Shown: positions 8,192 through 17,571, counted from the first letter of the stretch. The stretch is 64,000 nt of DNA from an uncultured Anaerolineae bacterium (GCA_937124585.1 CAKZKT010000144.1:30881-94880); one strand, 5' to 3'. Numbers and translations are program-made. Notes: generated from the letters alone by a model not told the origin.

Positions 8192-9316
8192 TCAATGTGA
8201 CCGCAGCAGGCGACCGAGGGCGCCGAGCAGGGTCACCACATTTTCGGAGCGGGCGGAATAGCCCATCAGCCCGATGCGCCACAGCTTGCCTCGCAGCGCG
8301 CCCAACCCGCCGGCGATCTCGATGTTGTATTCCTCCAGCAAACGACGCCGGATCGTCAGGTCATCCACGCCGTCAGGCACGACCACCGTGGTCAGCGTAG
8401 CCAGGCGGTTTTCGGCCGGGACGAACAGGCGCAGGCCTAGCTCGGCCAGGCCTTCCCACAGCAGCTGCGCCACGGCCGCGTGACGCGCGAAACGCGCCGG
8501 TAGCCCCTCCGCGACCGTCATGCGCAGGGCCTCCAGCATGGCATATTGCAGGCTGATCGGCCCGGTGTGATGGTAAACGCGCTCTGTGCCCCAGTACTTC
8601 TGAATCAACGTCAGGTCGAGATACCAGCTTTGAACTTTGGTCTTGCGCGCCTTCAGCACATTCTCGGCCCGCGGGCCAATGGTGATCGGCGCCATGCCGG
8701 GCGGCACGCTCAGGCACTTCTGCGAACCGGTATAGCAGATGTCAATGCCGAGTCGGTCCACGGGCAGATCTACGCCGGCCAGCGAAGCCACGGAATCCAC
8801 CAGCAACAGGCCGCCATAGCGATGGACGATCTCGGCGATCTCGGCCAGAGGCTGGCAGACGCCGGTAGAGGTCTCGCCATGGACGAGGGCGACCACTTTT
8901 GCCGGCCGCGTGCGCAGCACCTCTTCGACCTGGGCCGGTCGGATGGGCTCACCCCACGCCGCGTCGACGCGGCGCACATCCGCTGTGACGCGGCTGACGA
9001 TCTCCACCATGCGTTCGCCGAAGAAGCCGGCCACACAGATCAGAGCCGGGTCGCCGGGCTCCAGAAAATTAGACAGCGCGGCCTCCATGCCGGCGCTGCC
9101 GGTGCCGGGCAGCGTGAATGTCAGGCGATTTTCGGTCTGAAAAACCTGGCGCAGGAGGGCCTGCGTCTCATCCATGATGGCGAAAAACTGCGGATCCATA
9201 TGGCCGACGACCGGCGTGGCCATCGCCCGCAACACGCGCGGATGAACCATGCTCGGCCCAGGCCCCAGCAACAGTCGTGGCGCGCTGATCAAGTCGGCGG
9301 AATAGGCGTTGCTCAT
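8192..9316 (-). CDS. Class V aminotransferase (alanine-glyoxylate / serine-pyruvate type)
   Basis: A 374-residue PLP enzyme of the alanine-glyoxylate/serine-glyoxylate aminotransferase subgroup. LLLGPGPSMVHPRVLRAM at the N-terminus, the LPGTGSAGMEAA cofactor loop, DSVASLAGV (PLP-pyridine Asp) and YTGSQKCLSVPPG, with the Schiff-base lysine at 200, are all intact. It probably links glyoxylate or pyruvate with alanine or serine in photorespiration-like or serine metabolism. The ATG at 9316 follows AAGGAG with 6-base spacing; longer in-frame extensions would run over the promoter at 9360-9388. First gene of a three-gene operon. Confidence 0.92.
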   Translation of the reverse strand: MSNAYSADLISAPRLLLGPGPSMVHPRVLRAMATPVVGHMDPQFFAIMDETQALLRQVFQTENRLTFTLPGTGSAGMEAALSNFLEPGDPALICVAGFFGERMVEIVSRVTADVRRVDAAWGEPIRPAQVEEVLRTRPAKVVALVHGETSTGVCQPLAEIAEIVHRYGGLLLVDSVASLAGVDLPVDRLGIDICYTGSQKCLSVPPGMAPITIGPRAENVLKARKTKVQSWYLDLTLIQKYWGTERVYHHTGPISLQYAMLEALRMTVAEGLPARFARHAAVAQLLWEGLAELGLRLFVPAENRLATLTTVVVPDGVDDLTIRRRLLEEYNIEIAGGLGALRGKLWRIGLMGYSARSENVVTLLGALGRLLRSH

Positions 9317-9359
9317 GTTGGCTCCTTCACAGGTAAAAAGTAGCTCGCAAAACAAACCC

Positions 9360-9388
9360 ATTGTAGTCGTGCCGATGCGAGTTGTCAA
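9360..9388 (-). promoter_or_regulatory. Promoter of the aminotransferase-GT2-VKOR operon
   Basis: Minus strand TTGACA (9383-9388), 17-base spacer, TACAAT (9360-9365): 11 of 12 consensus positions. The start codon is about 40 bases downstream. Confidence 0.65.
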
Positions 9389-9438
9389 AGACCCGACCGT
9401 GCCCCTTCTGGGTCGGCCGCCCGGCTGTATCATCAGGT

Positions 9439-9467
9439 TTGCACAAATCGGCGGCACCCGTTACACT
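9439..9467 (+). promoter_or_regulatory. Probable promoter of the UbiA-family gene
   Basis: TTGCAC (9439-9444), 17-base spacer, TACACT (9462-9467). It is divergent from the aminotransferase promoter and about 95 bases before the start codon. Confidence 0.45.
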
Positions 9468-9561
9468 GGCAGCAGCGATCGTGCCCGGCCGCGTTCCGGC
9501 CGGCAGGTGGCTCGGCGCGAACAAGACTCCGAAAGATCGTAACTGAAAGGGGATTTGTGCG

Positions 9562-10587
9562 GTGCGCAATTATCTGAACGGCATCCTGCGCTTGACTCGT
9601 TATCGAGAATACATCTGGTTCGTGATGGTGACCACCTCTCTGGGAGTGATCGCGGCATACGGCCCGGTGGATTGGCGACTGGTGGTCGTCGTGCTGGCCA
9701 ACGAGCTGGCGGTCGGCTTTGCGTTCATGATCAACGACGTGGAGGATGCCGCTGACGATGCGCTCGATCCGGGCAAACGGCAGCGGAATCCTGTCTCGGC
9801 CGGCTTGCTGACCCGCCGAACGGCCTACGCGGCCTCTGCCGTCGTCGCCGCCCTCTCGACGGCGCTTTTCGCCCTACTCGGCCGCGGCCCGTTCCTGGTG
9901 GGCGCGGCCAGCCTGGTGATCGCGTTCCTCTACTCCTGGCGCCCCATCCGGCTGAAAGCGATCCCCTTCATAGATCTGGTCTCGCACGCGTTGATGCTGG
10001 CCGGCCTGCAATTCATCGCAAGTTATGTCACCTTCAGCGAGACGTTCGGGCCGCGCTTCTACTGGCCGTTGGCGATGGTGTTGGCGATCAGCGTTTACGG
10101 CGAGCTGTACAACGAATTGCGCGACCTGGAGGGGGATGAACGGGCCGGCGTCACGCACACGGCCAGTCGGCTGGGCGCCGGCACGGCGCGCCGGCTGGCA
10201 GCTGTGTGCGCGCTGTGCGGGGTGCTCGCGGCATTCATCGTGCTCTTCTTCGTGCAGCTGGTGCCGCCATGGGTGATAGGGCTGTCGGCGTTCGTGGCGA
10301 TCGTGCTGCTGGCGCGGCCGATCTGGCTGCTAAAACGGCAAGGCGGCCTCAGCCGCCGACCTGCTTTCGTGGCCGCGCAGGCTCCCCTGCACAAGCCCGT
10401 CGAGATCGCGGCCGCGTTGGCGCTGAGCGTACGCCTGGTCGGCCCCTGGCTCAACACCGTGGCCCATGCCATGAGCACCGCGCTGCTCCAGAGTCCGCTC
10501 GGCGTGCTCATCACCTCTTCGCCCTGGACCCAACAACTCCAGCGCGTCTGGCAACTGCAAACCGAACAACTGCTCCGGCTTTTCTAG
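9562..10587 (+). CDS. UbiA-family prenyltransferase
   Basis: A 341-residue integral membrane prenyltransferase with about eight helices. The first Asp-rich motif NDVEDAADD starts at residue 58 and is followed by RNPVSAGLL. The second Asp-rich motif is ELRDLEGDERAGVTHTASRLG. Both bind Mg-prenyl diphosphate in the family. UbiA relatives make quinones, haem O, chlorophyll or archaeal-type lipids; nothing nearby fixes the acceptor. The start is a GTG at 9562 with AAAGGGG upstream. The C-terminal 60 residues after the last helix are longer than usual. Confidence 0.85.
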   Translation: MRNYLNGILRLTRYREYIWFVMVTTSLGVIAAYGPVDWRLVVVVLANELAVGFAFMINDVEDAADDALDPGKRQRNPVSAGLLTRRTAYAASAVVAALSTALFALLGRGPFLVGAASLVIAFLYSWRPIRLKAIPFIDLVSHALMLAGLQFIASYVTFSETFGPRFYWPLAMVLAISVYGELYNELRDLEGDERAGVTHTASRLGAGTARRLAAVCALCGVLAAFIVLFFVQLVPPWVIGLSAFVAIVLLARPIWLLKRQGGLSRRPAFVAAQAPLHKPVEIAAALALSVRLVGPWLNTVAHAMSTALLQSPLGVLITSSPWTQQLQRVWQLQTEQLLRLF

Positions 10588-10622
10588 CGCTCTGATGCCG
10601 TTGCTGAGCTGGCCATCGCCTC

Positions 10623-11153
10623 TCAATCGCTCTCGCGCGCCAGCAACCGCACCACCCGACTGAGCGCCAGGATCGCCACGAAGCCGAGGATCAACATCAC
10701 CGTCAGGTTGAGCTTGAGTTGAATGGCCTGCCCGGCCCAGCTGAGACCCAGGCCAATGCCGGCAACGACTGCCAGGCGGAGCAGATGACGGCGCTCCAGC
10801 TCGGCGGTCTCAGCGACACCGGCCTCGGCGTGATTGGCCGCGCCGGATGCCGTCTCGACCACGGCCAGCCGGCCGGCGAACCGATCTAGGTCCCAGGCGG
10901 CGAGAGCCGCGACGAGACAGAGGGGCGCCCAAAACGCGGCGGCCGGGAGCGCGACGCCGGCGGCTGCCAGCAGGATGAAACCGAGGAATAACAGCGAGGG
11001 CAGTCCTCGCCAGCCGCGGCGCAGGGCCACCAGCCACAAACCGGCCAGCGCAGCGCCGATCACACCGATCTGCCAGGCGCCGACCACGGCGTAGCCTGCC
11101 GTCGCTGCGGCACCGGCAACCACGACACAAAAAATGACTGCGCGAACAATCAT
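10623..11153 (-). CDS. Hypothetical membrane protein, last gene of the MoxR/DUF58 operon
   Basis: 176 residues with about five hydrophobic helices (roughly 3-25, 28-45, 53-72, 75-87 and 127-170), broken by a charged stretch near 105-125 (ETASGAANHAEAGVAETAELERRH). No domain is recognised. It lies 16 bases after the DUF58 stop and on the same strand, so it is probably the tail of that operon. Codon use is like its neighbours, which supports a real gene. Confidence 0.6.
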   Translation of the reverse strand: MIVRAVIFCVVVAGAAATAGYAVVGAWQIGVIGAALAGLWLVALRRGWRGLPSLLFLGFILLAAAGVALPAAAFWAPLCLVAALAAWDLDRFAGRLAVVETASGAANHAEAGVAETAELERRHLLRLAVVAGIGLGLSWAGQAIQLKLNLTVMLILGFVAILALSRVVRLLARESD

Positions 11154-11169
11154 CGGCGGCCTCCTGCCA

Positions 11170-12465
11170 TCAACGCACAGGGCGGGCCTGCCGGGGCAGC
11201 CGGCCCAACGTCGTCAACACGGCCTGATCCAGCGGCCGTTCCACCGGCCAATCCACCACCTGGATACCGGCCTGGCGCAGCCGTCTCAACAGGATCGCGC
11301 GCTCGAGGCGGGCGAATCGCGTGGCGATCGCCACATGCTCGGCATGCTTTGCATCGACGCGCAGCCCTTTACTCTCAAAGGCGATCGGATCTGGGCTGAT
11401 GATCAGCACCTCGTAGCCGTGCGCGCGCAGCCGGATCAAAGTGCCCAGATCCTCCTGGCATAGCGGACTGACCAGCACGATCTGGGAGCGAGGCGGGAAA
11501 AGGCGCGTCGGCAGGTAGTCGAGGGTCTCGAAGATGTCGCTTTCACCGGTCTGAGCGCGAGCCAGGGCCTGGAAGATGCGTTCTCGCTGCAACCGGCCAT
11601 AGCCGGGGACAACCCAGGTGAGTCCGGCGCCGTAGGTCAACAGCGCCACGCGATTGTTGTCGCGCAGGAATGTATCGGCCAGAGAGGCGGTAGCCCGCAC
11701 CGCGTGCTCAAACAGCGAATCTTCGCCTACCCACAGGTCATGGCGCTGCCGCGCGTCGAGGATCAGGCCGACATCGGCGATGCGTTCCTGTTCGAACTCG
11801 TTCGTGAAGATGCGCCTGGGGTGCCGGGCCGTCGCGTGCCAGTTCACCCAGCGCAGCGAATCGCCGTACTGATACTCGCGCACGCCGTAGAAATTCACGC
11901 CCGGGCCGGCAATGCGCGCCGGGATCAGGCCGGTGCTGGCGCGCGTGCGCAGCGGCCGGATGGCCACCTGGCGCATGCGGGGGGCTTCGGGCAAGACGAC
12001 GAAGCTGGCCGGCGCCGAAAGCTGTGCCTGACGCCGAAACAGCCCCAGGTGATCGGCTGCCGTCACCTGCACCTTTTGGAACTGGTAACGGCCCCGTGCT
12101 CCCAGCACCGTGTACGCGATCTCCAGCGTCTTACCCGGCGGCAACAAGACGACCCGGCTCGTCTGGCCATCGCGCAACTTCAGCCCGCGCGGGACGCTGT
12201 CCTCGATCAGAACTTCCTCGAGTCGGGCCCCTTCGTTGAAGAGGGTGAGCTTCACCTCGACCGGCACGCCCGGCATGACGCGGTCGGCGCTCAAGCTGCG
12301 CGTTGCCTGCAGGCGGGGCGGGTCGGGAGCGTAGAGCAAGGCCGCGCCCAGGTAGACAATGAGGGGCAGACTCAACGCCACCAGCCCACCGTTCAGGCCA
12401 GCCAGGCCGATCAGCAACAGGCAATAGGCGACGCCGGCCAGCAGGAAAAACCGGCCCACGGTCAC
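11170..12465 (-). CDS. DUF58 domain protein (vWA-like), MoxR partner
   Basis: A 431-residue protein with two N-terminal membrane helices (about 5-45) and a beta-rich region. The DUF58 signature YQYGDSLRWVNWHATARH is near residue 200, followed by a von Willebrand A-like segment starting at GLILDARQRH. DUF58 proteins are encoded with MoxR ATPases and are thought to act in metal insertion or cell-envelope assembly. The GTG start at 12465 overlaps the stop of the MoxR gene by 4 bases (GTGA), so the two are translationally coupled. A second DUF58 protein is at 26018-27328. Confidence 0.87.
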   Translation of the reverse strand: MTVGRFFLLAGVAYCLLLIGLAGLNGGLVALSLPLIVYLGAALLYAPDPPRLQATRSLSADRVMPGVPVEVKLTLFNEGARLEEVLIEDSVPRGLKLRDGQTSRVVLLPPGKTLEIAYTVLGARGRYQFQKVQVTAADHLGLFRRQAQLSAPASFVVLPEAPRMRQVAIRPLRTRASTGLIPARIAGPGVNFYGVREYQYGDSLRWVNWHATARHPRRIFTNEFEQERIADVGLILDARQRHDLWVGEDSLFEHAVRATASLADTFLRDNNRVALLTYGAGLTWVVPGYGRLQRERIFQALARAQTGESDIFETLDYLPTRLFPPRSQIVLVSPLCQEDLGTLIRLRAHGYEVLIISPDPIAFESKGLRVDAKHAEHVAIATRFARLERAILLRRLRQAGIQVVDWPVERPLDQAVLTTLGRLPRQARPVR

Positions 12466-13427
12466 ACTCCGACGACGACCGGCACTGCGACCGAGCGCAT
12501 CACATCAGTGATGATATCGTCGGCCGCCTGCCGGGTGAGCCAAAGATCGGGCTCCAGGATCAAACGATGAATGAGCACGGGCTTGACGAACAGCTTGACA
12601 TCATCGGGCAGCACGTAATCGCGGCCCTGCATGGCGGCCCAGGCGCGCGCCAGCTTGAGCAGCGCCAGCGAGCCGCGCGGGCTGGCGCCCACGGCCACCT
12701 GACGACGCTTGCGGGTGGCCGTCACCAGCTCGATCATGTAGCGCTCGACGTCATCGTCCACATGCACCTGCTCCACCGCCTCGCGCAGTGCCAGCAGCTC
12801 GGCGGCGTCGGTGATCTGGCGCAGGTCTACCTCATCGCGCTGCCGCGCGCGGCGGCGCCGCAGGATCTCCTGTTCCTCTTCCGGAGCCGGATAGCCGACC
12901 GAGAGCTTCATGATGAAGCGGTCGAGCTGCGCTTCGGGCAGGGGGAACGTGCCCTCGTATTCGATGGGGTTTTGCGTCGCCAGCACGATGAACGGTTCGG
13001 GCAGGCGCATGGTCTCCCCTTCCAGCGTCACCTGATATTCCTGCATTGCCTCCAGCAGCGCGGACTGGGTTTTCGGCGAGGCACGGTTGATCTCATCGGC
13101 CAGGATGATGTTGGCGAAGATCGGCCCTGGCCGCAGGACGAAGCGATTCTGATCGCGATTGAAAACATAGCCGCCGGTGATGTCGCCCGGCAACAGATCG
13201 GGGGTGAATTGAATGCGCTTGAACTCCAGGCCCAACGCGGCCGCGAAGCTTTTGGCGATCATCGTCTTCGCCAGGCCGGGATAATCCTCCAACAATACGT
13301 GGCCGCCCGAAACCAACGCAGCGGCCATCAGTTTCTCCAGGAGCGGTCGTTTGCCGACGATGGCCCGTTCTACCTCACGGATCACCTGTTCGCTCTTGGC
13401 TGCCACTTGCCGAATGCTAATCGTCAT
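12462..13427 (-). CDS. MoxR-family AAA+ ATPase
   Basis: A 321-residue MoxR ATPase. The Walker A region is HVLLEDYPGLAKTMIAKS (MoxR proteins have this altered GxxGxAKT loop). Walker B is IILADEINRASPKTQSALLEAM, and sensor 1 is VLATQNPIEYEGTFPLPEAQ. Family members are chaperone-like ATPases that remodel vWA/DUF58 partners. The partner gene overlaps by 4 bases downstream. The upstream membrane protein gene (13417-14094) overlaps its start by 11 bases. Confidence 0.92.
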   Translation of the reverse strand: MTISIRQVAAKSEQVIREVERAIVGKRPLLEKLMAAALVSGGHVLLEDYPGLAKTMIAKSFAAALGLEFKRIQFTPDLLPGDITGGYVFNRDQNRFVLRPGPIFANIILADEINRASPKTQSALLEAMQEYQVTLEGETMRLPEPFIVLATQNPIEYEGTFPLPEAQLDRFIMKLSVGYPAPEEEQEILRRRRARQRDEVDLRQITDAAELLALREAVEQVHVDDDVERYMIELVTATRKRRQVAVGASPRGSLALLKLARAWAAMQGRDYVLPDDVKLFVKPVLIHRLILEPDLWLTRQAADDIITDVMRSVAVPVVVGV

Positions 13428-14094
13428 GCTCTTTCTCCAGTTGTCCCTCGAGGAATTGGGCGATGAGAACCGGCTCCACGTTCAGAGGGGAATGATCGCG
13501 CGCCGGATGTCGCAGGTGCGCCAGCCTGGACCGCAGGTCGTGCGGCTGCCAGGGCGGCGTGGCCAGACCCGATTGCAGATACGCGGTGATGGCAGGCGGC
13601 GCGTCGAGCAGTTCGATGTATTGGCTACGATCGCGCGGGGCCACGCCGGCCCGATCACGATAGGCCAGAAATTCCAGGGCCAGAGCGGCCAGGTCGCGCG
13701 CCAGGCGCCAGCGGAAATACTCGCCGTGCTCGCTGGCTTCAATCCGGCCCATCCACGATCGAATTGCGCCGGCAGTCAGGTGCAGGTCTGGCCGTTCGAT
13801 GGGTTCGGGCCGGGGCCGGGTGCGCAGGCTGCGGCCGGCGATCACCAGGGCGATGATCAGGAACCATCCCCACCATAGCCAGCCGGGCACGCTGCGAAAC
13901 ACCAGATCGGCCAGCCAGGCCAGATAGAGGAGCGGCATGACGATCGAGGTGCGCGCCACGCCCTGCAGCGCCATGCCCAAGATGATCACCAGGATCAGCC
14001 CCAGGAAAAACAGGCCGACGAGCAGGATCCGACCGGACGGCTGGAGTCTCTGGGGCTCTGCGCCGGGCAGCTCGACAGGGGATCGGTCGGTCAT
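13417..14094 (-). CDS. Membrane protein of the MoxR operon
   Basis: 225 residues. Two or three hydrophobic helices (about 22-45, 50-66, 70-85) precede a soluble C-terminal half rich in Arg, Leu and Glu (FRWRLARDLAALALEFLAYRD). It is not assignable to a named family by eye. It overlaps the DUF4129-like gene by 4 bases (ATGA) and MoxR by 11 bases, so it is clearly an operon member and likely part of the same membrane complex. Confidence 0.75.
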   Translation of the reverse strand: MTDRSPVELPGAEPQRLQPSGRILLVGLFFLGLILVIILGMALQGVARTSIVMPLLYLAWLADLVFRSVPGWLWWGWFLIIALVIAGRSLRTRPRPEPIERPDLHLTAGAIRSWMGRIEASEHGEYFRWRLARDLAALALEFLAYRDRAGVAPRDRSQYIELLDAPPAITAYLQSGLATPPWQPHDLRSRLAHLRHPARDHSPLNVEPVLIAQFLEGQLEKEHDD

Positions 14095-15023
14095 GGCTGG
14101 CCCGCTCCAACCGAAATCGGTGCCGGCCGCGGTGCGGCCTCGCCGACCAGGTCACGACAGGCATCGGCGATGGCCGTCAGGCAGGCGATCGCCCGGCGTC
14201 CTTCCCACGGGCCCAGCTCTTTGGCGCCGTAGCGCACCTCCTCGAAGAGCTGGGTCAGGTCGTGCACCGGTTCTCCCGGCAGGCCGGCGTGCCGGAGTTG
14301 TGCTTCGAATTCATGGGGGGTCATGGCGCGCTCGCGCTGCAGGCCGCGCGCCTCGCGCACGATGCGGCTCATCTCCACATAGCAGCGGATCACCGTGTGG
14401 CGCAAGTCGCCGCCGGCCTCGATCTCTTCGCGCGCGGCTTCGGCTTTCTCGGCCAGTTCCACGAGGACGCCCTCCGCTTCAGGCCGGCGCCGGCGATTCA
14501 AGAACGCCCAGATCAAGCCGACGGAAAGCGCCGTGACGAAGATCGCCAGCACGAAGCTGACCAGGATGACCAGCCACTGCGGCGCAACGGCGTTGAATTC
14601 GGCGACCGGCGGACCGCCAACTTCCCCGGCCAGACCTCGCATGCCCAGGCCAGCCAGGAAATCGTTCTCCTGTTCGCCGAAGCGCATCTGCCGGCGCAGC
14701 AGATAGATGAGGCCGAGAAAAACGCCGAAGACGATCAGGTTCTGCAGCACCCGGCGCCGCGCCTCCGGCGAGATGATCAGGTAGAAGATAGAGAAGGGAA
14801 GCAGCGCCAGCGTCAACAGGAGCAGGCCGCGCAGCAGCAATCTGACGAACGGCGGCAGGTCGGGCGACATGCCGGCCGGCGGAGGGCGCACGGTCATGCC
14901 CGTGCCGAATGCGAACGGCTCGCCCGGCGAGAATTCCACCTGGGCCAAGCTGGCCGCCAGGATCAGGATCGCCGCAATGGCGACTCCGAGCGCAACGAGA
15001 ATCCACAGTTGACGCCGGCGCAT
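14091..15023 (-). CDS. DUF4129-like membrane protein
   Basis: 310 residues: an N-terminal helix (WILVALGVAIAAILILAAS), more helices near 60-85, 95-112 and 150-172, then a soluble C-terminal domain (RHTVIRCYVEMSRIVREARG ... AMTPHEFEAQL ... DLTQLFEEVRYG) that matches DUF4129. This domain is usually found beside MoxR/DUF58/transglutaminase genes. The start is taken at ATG 15023, where the helix-forming sequence begins; the longer frame upstream is antisense-like in composition and overlaps the PAC2 gene. Confidence 0.8.
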   Translation of the reverse strand: MRRRQLWILVALGVAIAAILILAASLAQVEFSPGEPFAFGTGMTVRPPPAGMSPDLPPFVRLLLRGLLLLTLALLPFSIFYLIISPEARRRVLQNLIVFGVFLGLIYLLRRQMRFGEQENDFLAGLGMRGLAGEVGGPPVAEFNAVAPQWLVILVSFVLAIFVTALSVGLIWAFLNRRRRPEAEGVLVELAEKAEAAREEIEAGGDLRHTVIRCYVEMSRIVREARGLQRERAMTPHEFEAQLRHAGLPGEPVHDLTQLFEEVRYGAKELGPWEGRRAIACLTAIADACRDLVGEAAPRPAPISVGAGQP

Positions 15024-15039
15024 TGTAGACAACTCGCTC

Positions 15040-15960
15040 TTACTCGTCACTCTGCTGGAACAGATCGCCCAGCTCCCGCTCCCACACGTCATCCAGCGGC
15101 ATAAAGGGGTTCTCGACGAACTGCTCGGCGACCTTCGCCATGTATTCACGCACGCGGAGCTGCGGCGCGGTGCGCGCCAGGTCATCCAGGCGGGCTTTCA
15201 TCTGCGCGGTGAGCTCATCGCTGCGATTGTGAAGATCGGACAGGCTGAGCCCCAGATCGAACATGTAGTTGACACGGCGCATCAGCTCCCACCAGGCGCG
15301 ATGATCGGTGTCGAGCCGAATGCTCTGGTTGAAGGGGGAAGATTCGGAGAAGTCGTAGGCCGGCACGAAGGCATAGAACACTACGACTTCGATCCCACGA
15401 CGCTCCGCGCGATGCGCCAGATAGGTGCAAATGGTGACGCCGCCCTCATAGTCTGAGAAGGTGACCGCGTACTTTTCCAGCTCGGCCTTCATGCGGGGCA
15501 GGCTGTACACACAGGACACCTGCCGGTCTTTGTCGTAGGGCGTGGCGCCGAAGACGCCGCCCACCATGACCACGCGACGCACGCCGAAAGCCTCCACGGC
15601 ATCGAAGAAGGCATCGGCGTAGCGGTCCACGTCCATGTGCGGCTCCTCGCCCTTGAAGATGACCAGTCCTTTACCGCCGACCTCTGCGTAGAAGAAATCG
15701 TTCTGTTTGGTCTCCATGAATTGGCGATAGCCGCCTTCCAGCTTCACCACCGGCCGCAGGTAATGATGCGTGCCGGGGGCCTGGAACAGATAGAACCCCT
15801 CCGGCCGGATGTGCCCGATCTTAACCGCGTCGGTCTTCTGGATCAGGTAGTCAGGCAATTCCGACGAAATAGAGCCGGCATCCGCCCACTGGGTCCAACC
15901 GGCGAGCATATAGACGACGCTGGCAGCCGGCTTCTGCCAGATTTCGAGCGCTTGTTGCAT
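15040..15960 (-). CDS. PAC2-family protein
   Basis: A 306-residue cytosolic protein of the PAC2 (proteasome assembly chaperone 2-like, ATP-grasp-associated) family. Recognisable stretches are LAGWTQWADAGSISSELPDYL near the start, VVMVGGVFGATPYDK in the middle and GVTICTYLAHRAERRGIEVV. Bacterial members are of unknown function. The start is set at ATG 15960 because GGAGAGG lies 9 bases upstream; the in-frame ATG at 15969 abuts that site. It is 16 bases upstream of the DUF4129-like gene and heads the six-gene operon. Confidence 0.82.
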   Translation of the reverse strand: MQQALEIWQKPAASVVYMLAGWTQWADAGSISSELPDYLIQKTDAVKIGHIRPEGFYLFQAPGTHHYLRPVVKLEGGYRQFMETKQNDFFYAEVGGKGLVIFKGEEPHMDVDRYADAFFDAVEAFGVRRVVMVGGVFGATPYDKDRQVSCVYSLPRMKAELEKYAVTFSDYEGGVTICTYLAHRAERRGIEVVVFYAFVPAYDFSESSPFNQSIRLDTDHRAWWELMRRVNYMFDLGLSLSDLHNRSDELTAQMKARLDDLARTAPQLRVREYMAKVAEQFVENPFMPLDDVWERELGDLFQQSDE

Positions 15961-15981
15961 CGTTTCCATCCTCTCCACCAC

Positions 15982-16395
15982 ACGCTACGCAGGTGCGCCA
16001 ACTTGCAGCAGCCGGCCAGACCGCGCCGGCTATGGCGCTTCGCTTGCCGCGGACGCCGTCATGTTCCAGCGCAGGCGACTGTCCATCGGCACCACGTTGA
16101 TCTCGGTCAGGTCGTCGGTCTCGATCGGCCAGGCCGAGAGGTCTTGGCCGCATTCCAGGGCGCGCACCGGGCGCATCCAGTAGTGGAGCTCGAGCTTTCA
16201 GGCCGGGGACAGACTTCCTGTGTGGCGCATTGAGACGAGTTCACCGACATGATCGGATGTGCGGGTGCAAAGGCTGTCAACCTCTGGCTCATCTTTCGAC
16301 CGGCGATAATGCTAATCTTACCACAAAGCCGCGGAGATGCAAAGACCACCGACAGAAAGCCTGTATTTCGGCCGGTTCCAGCCATAGCCGACGCC
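15982..16395. other. 414-base gap without an intact gene
   Basis: This space between the PAC2 and YibE/F genes holds only the decayed coding fragment at 16030-16197. The part from about 16200 to 16395 has lower GC and no codon bias, and no promoter or repeat stands out. Confidence 0.6.
16030..16197 (-). pseudogene. Remnant of a protein-coding 3' end
   Basis: On the minus strand the frame KLELHYWMRPVRALECGQ ... ETDDLTEINVVPMDSRLRWN, ending in TAG at 16030-16032, has G or C in about 90% of third codon positions, as in real genes here. It follows directly after an in-frame TGA at 16198-16200. Upstream of that TGA the third-position bias vanishes. This looks like the last 55 or so codons of a gene whose 5' part has been lost. 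The parent family is not recognised. A short gene from the ATG at 16176 (48 codons) is the alternative. Confidence 0.45.
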
Positions 16396-17571
16396 TCAGG
16401 TCGGCGGCAGCTCCGATCGCTGAGCCAGCAGGCCGGCTAGCAGGCTGGTTGCGGGCACTGCCAGGATCAGCCCCAGGCTGCCGACCAGCGTGCGCACGAT
16501 TTCCTCGGCGATGAACTCACGGTTGACGATCTGCGCCGGCGGGATGTTTAAGGTCGCCATCAAGAGAAAAAGAGGCAACGAGGCGCCAACATAGGCCAGC
16601 AGGAGAGTATTCGTCATGGACGCGATGTGATCGCGGCCGATGGCCATGCTGTGACGCACGAGCTGCATCCACTGTAGCTGTGGATTAGCCCGACGCAACT
16701 CGAAGGTCGCCGACGCCTGGCCCACCGCCACGTCGTCGAGCACGCCCACCGCGCCGAGCACGATGCCGCCCAGCAGCACCCCGCGCGGGTTGACCTGGAA
16801 CTGACCCAGATGGATCAGGAAACCGGCCTCCTCGGAGCCGAGCCCGCTCAGGCGCGCCAGCTGGCCGAAGAGGAAGGCCAGCGTCGCGGTGGCGAGTAAG
16901 CTGATGGTCAGGCCGGCCAACGCGCTATGCGTCTTCCACGTCCAGCCATAGATCAGATAGAGGGATGCGATCATCAGCAGCAGCGCGCCGGCCATGCAGA
17001 CGAGGAGCGGATCGTGGCCGGCCATGATGCCGGGCAGAATGAAGCCGGCGACCGTCAGCACACTGATGCTCATGCTCAGCAATGCGGTCAGGCCTACCCG
17101 ACGTCCCACTGCGACCGCGGCGACCACGAAAAGAGCCACCAGCACCAGCAGCGTCGGCCAGCGCACGAAATCGCTGATGTAGAACGTCTCACGGTCGGCG
17201 CCGATGCTGCGCTCCAGCAATACCCGGTCTCCTGGCCGGACGCGCGTTGCTCCGGTCAACATCATTGTCTGGCCCCGCAGCGCCTCGACCTGCTGGCCGG
17301 CCAGGCGGCCGCGGGTGATCGCCACGATCACGCGCTGTACTCGTTGCGGCTGTCCGGCGACGAGCTGTTCCTCCTCGGCCAACACCGTGACGACGCGCCC
17401 CTCAAGCGTTTCACCAGTCGCCGCGCCGGCGATCTCTGGAGCCGGCGGCTTGAAAAAGAGCCAGCTGGTCGCCAGCATGACGGCCAATGCGATGATCGTC
17501 ACCCAAATATGACGGGGCACGCTTTTGACCAGCAGGTCAATGGGATCCTCATCCGCTACGGGTTCCTTCAC
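16396..17571 (-). CDS. YibE/F-like membrane protein
   Basis: 391 residues. One N-terminal helix (about 22-42) is followed by an extracytoplasmic beta-rich domain (about 50-130). About seven closely spaced helices come next, with the family stretch HLGQFQVNPRGVLLGGIVLGAVGVLDDVAVGQASATFEL and later HIASMTNTLLLAYVGASLPL. YibE/F proteins are widespread membrane proteins with unproven transport roles. The GTG/ATG start at 17571 is about 90 bases below an extended -10 promoter on the minus strand. Confidence 0.87.
   Translation of the reverse strand: MKEPVADEDPIDLLVKSVPRHIWVTIIALAVMLATSWLFFKPPAPEIAGAATGETLEGRVVTVLAEEEQLVAGQPQRVQRVIVAITRGRLAGQQVEALRGQTMMLTGATRVRPGDRVLLERSIGADRETFYISDFVRWPTLLVLVALFVVAAVAVGRRVGLTALLSMSISVLTVAGFILPGIMAGHDPLLVCMAGALLLMIASLYLIYGWTWKTHSALAGLTISLLATATLAFLFGQLARLSGLGSEEAGFLIHLGQFQVNPRGVLLGGIVLGAVGVLDDVAVGQASATFELRRANPQLQWMQLVRHSMAIGRDHIASMTNTLLLAYVGASLPLFLLMATLNIPPAQIVNREFIAEEIVRTLVGSLGLILAVPATSLLAGLLAQRSELPPT

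Noticed and set aside
16198..16200. In-frame TGA as a selenocysteine codon
   Set aside because: No hairpin typical of a SECIS follows and the coding bias ends exactly there, so truncation is simpler.
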